Origin: Planctomycetaceae bacterium
GTDB taxonomy: Bacteria; Planctomycetota; Planctomycetia; Planctomycetales; Planctomycetaceae
Length of the DNA: 6,146 bases
Direction of reading: 5' to 3'
NCBI GenBank assembly: GCA_016795125.1
Contig: JAEUIG010000005.1
Coordinates: 1-6,146, forward strand
Shown piece by piece: positions 4,517 through 6,146 of the stretch; the first letter of the stretch is position 1, and each line of letters opens with the position of its first letter. A model generated the notes under the pieces. It did no database searches. It was not told the origin of the DNA and saw only the letters and a program-made list of their open reading frames with translations. A program made the translations under genes and the position numbers.

Positions 4517-6146
4517 TCAGGGGGCCGCTTGCCGGGTCGCAATCCATTGCTCGACAAGCATTTCCAGAGCATCCAGCGGCACCGCACCCTCCTGGAGGAC
4601 CACCTGGTGGAACTCGCGGAGATCGAACTTCTCGCCAAGTTCTGACTCGGCGCGGCGTCGCAGCTCCCGAATCCGCAGTTCGCCGATTTTGTATGCCAAA
4701 GCCTGTCCCGGCCAGGCGATGTACCGGTCGACCTCGTTCTCGATATCGTGCCGGGTCTTGGCCGTGTTCTCTGCAAAGAACTCGATCGACCTGTCGCGCG
4801 TCCAATGGAAGGCGTGCATGCCGGTGTCGATCACCAGCCGCACCGCGCGCCACATTTCATACGTCAACTGACCGAACCGCGAGTAGGGGTCGCGATACAG
4901 GCCAAGTTCACCGCCCAGGCTCTCCGCGTACAACGCCCAGCCCTCGACGTAGGCCGTGTAGCCTCCGTAGCGACGAAACTCCGGCAGCGATTCCAGTTCC
5001 TGCGCCAACGCGATCTGCAGATGGTGGCCGGGCACGGCTTCGTGCAGCGTCAGCGCTTCCATTTCGTACTTGGGACGCACGTCCGGTCGATACAGGTTGA
5101 CGAAGAATGTTCCTGCCCGGGAGCCATCCGCCGCCGGCGGCCGATAGTAGGCCGTCGTGGTATCGGGCGCGATGTGTTCGGGAATTGCTTCCACTCCGTA
5201 CGGGATTCGCGGCAGGCGGCGGAACAGCTTCACCAGTTGCGGATCGATGGACTTGCAGATCGCCTGATAGGCCACGAGCAGTTCGTTCGGATCCTGGAAG
5301 TAGAACTGGGGATTCGTTCGCAGTTCTTCCAGAAACTCCTGAAACGTCCCCGCAAACCCGACCTCGCGGACGACGGCTTCCATCTCCGCGCGAATCCGTC
5401 GGACCTCATCGAGTCCGATCTGGTGAATCTCTGCGGGAGTCAACTGCGTTGTGGTGAATTCGCGGCAGCGGGCGGCGTAATGCGCTGCGCCGTCCGGGGT
5501 CTGCCAGAGCCCGACTTCCGGCAGACCTGCGGGCAGGTATTCGTCGTCGAAGAACTTCTGCAGGTCGCGATAGGCCGGCACAATGGCGGTCACGATCAGT
5601 TCCCGCGCTGCGCTCCGCAATCGTTCGGCGGTCTCCGCCGGGATGTCGTCCGGCATGCTGCGGAACGGCTTATAGAACAACTGCGATTCCGGATCGTCGA
5701 CGATCTGCCGCGCGATCTGCGAGGGTATTCGCTCGAGCACGATGCGCGGATGAATGATCCGCTCCCGGGCTCCGGTCCGCAGCAACAACAAGGTTTGCGC
5801 CATGTGTTCGGGAAACGCCCGCATGCGGGCCAGCCAGTCTTCGTAGTCCTTGACGGAGTCGAACGAGAGCGAGTCGGCCAGCGAGCCGGCGTCCTGAATG
5901 CCGCCGCGCTGATTGAGCGGAACCAGCCACCAGCGGAACCGATGCTGTTCGACCCGCAACGCGTACTCTGATCGGAACACGTCGTAATTGAGTTGATCTG
6001 CGGCCGACAACTTCGTGCGGTCGATCTGGTCCAGCCGGTCCAGCGCCGCGCGATCGGCCTGATGCGAGCGTTCGATGGCGCCCACGCTCGCATCGTCCCA
6101 CAGGTCGTTGTACCGCAGGTCTCCCAGTTCCGAGGCAAAGGTCGGA
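4517..6146 (-). CDS. DUF885-family metallopeptidase, N-terminus beyond the window
   Basis: At least 543 residues are read. The frame stays open to the right edge (PTFASELGDLRYNDLWDD is still DUF885-like), so the true start and any signal peptide are outside; the GTG at 6085 is internal. Motifs, numbered from that GTG codon: HEAVPGHHLQ (348-357), an HExxxH zinc-type site with H348, E349 and a downstream His, then YVEGWALYAESLGGELGLY (379-397), whose E381 is the likely third metal ligand. The conserved tail YIAWPGQALAYKIGELRIRELR (455-476) and FHQVVLQEGAVPLDALE (492-508) reaches the normal C-terminus. Members of this family (PF05960) are thought to be zinc-dependent peptidases, often exported, but few have been characterised; the substrate is unknown. 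It precedes the NAL1-like protease gene on the same strand, but the spacing and the latter's own candidate promoter argue against one operon. Confidence 0.93.
   Translation of the reverse strand, partial: PTFASELGDLRYNDLWDDASVGAIERSHQADRAALDRLDQIDRTKLSAADQLNYDVFRSEYALRVEQHRFRWWLVPLNQRGGIQDAGSLADSLSFDSVKDYEDWLARMRAFPEHMAQTLLLLRTGARERIIHPRIVLERIPSQIARQIVDDPESQLFYKPFRSMPDDIPAETAERLRSAARELIVTAIVPAYRDLQKFFDDEYLPAGLPEVGLWQTPDGAAHYAARCREFTTTQLTPAEIHQIGLDEVRRIRAEMEAVVREVGFAGTFQEFLEELRTNPQFYFQDPNELLVAYQAICKSIDPQLVKLFRRLPRIPYGVEAIPEHIAPDTTTAYYRPPAADGSRAGTFFVNLYRPDVRPKYEMEALTLHEAVPGHHLQIALAQELESLPEFRRYGGYTAYVEGWALYAESLGGELGLYRDPYSRFGQLTYEMWRAVRLVIDTGMHAFHWTRDRSIEFFAENTAKTRHDIENEVDRYIAWPGQALAYKIGELRIRELRRRAESELGEKFDLREFHQVVLQEGAVPLDALEMLVEQWIATRQAAP

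Noticed and set aside
4748..5971. A 407-residue open frame on the plus strand opposite the DUF885 gene
   Set aside because: It is an antisense shadow; the minus-strand reading contains the HExxxH motif and conserved DUF885 blocks along its whole length.
1..6146. CRISPR array, tRNA, rRNA, prophage or toxin-antitoxin genes
   Set aside because: No regularly spaced direct repeats, no tRNA-like cloverleaf and no typical proteins of such systems were seen on either strand.

Overview
The window is GC-rich bacterial DNA with four protein genes. It looks like a planctomycete chromosome (phylum Planctomycetota). This rests on the style of the proteins (a CsrA, a single-domain KaiC-like ATPase, a secreted NAL1-like trypsin-fold protein with an N-terminal Ig-like region, a DUF885 metallopeptidase) and on palindromic repeats of kinds common in such genomes. 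It is an inference; no rRNA or marker gene is present.

Layout. Positions 1-609 hold no convincing gene. They contain at least five strong hairpins in the first 300 bases, then a possible sigma-54 promoter (465-481) and a structured leader in front of csrA (610-870, +). A strong intrinsic terminator (922-955) follows csrA. A KaiC/RAD55-family ATPase gene (1010-1909, +) comes next. The gap of about 445 bp to the next, convergent gene (1910-2354) is built almost entirely of nested inverted repeats, including a 267-bp unit bounded by perfect 18-bp inverted ends, and finishes with the terminator of the minus-strand gene. That gene (2355-4229, -) encodes an exported 624-residue serine-protease-like protein with a complete His/Asp/Ser triad. 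It has a good ribosome binding site and a candidate promoter (4368-4396). The last gene (4517-6146, -) encodes a DUF885 metallopeptidase-family protein with an intact HExxxH site and runs off the right edge of the window.

How the parts relate. The four genes do not form one operon: csrA is closed off by its own terminator, and the protease gene has its own terminator and probable promoter. CsrA is an RNA-binding global regulator, and its leader carries GGA motifs compatible with self-control. The two minus-strand genes both encode peptidase-family proteins and may serve protein or peptide breakdown, but nothing here proves that they work together. The most unusual material is the non-coding DNA: the nested palindromic element, the duplicated terminator-like hairpin, and the sigma-54-like site.
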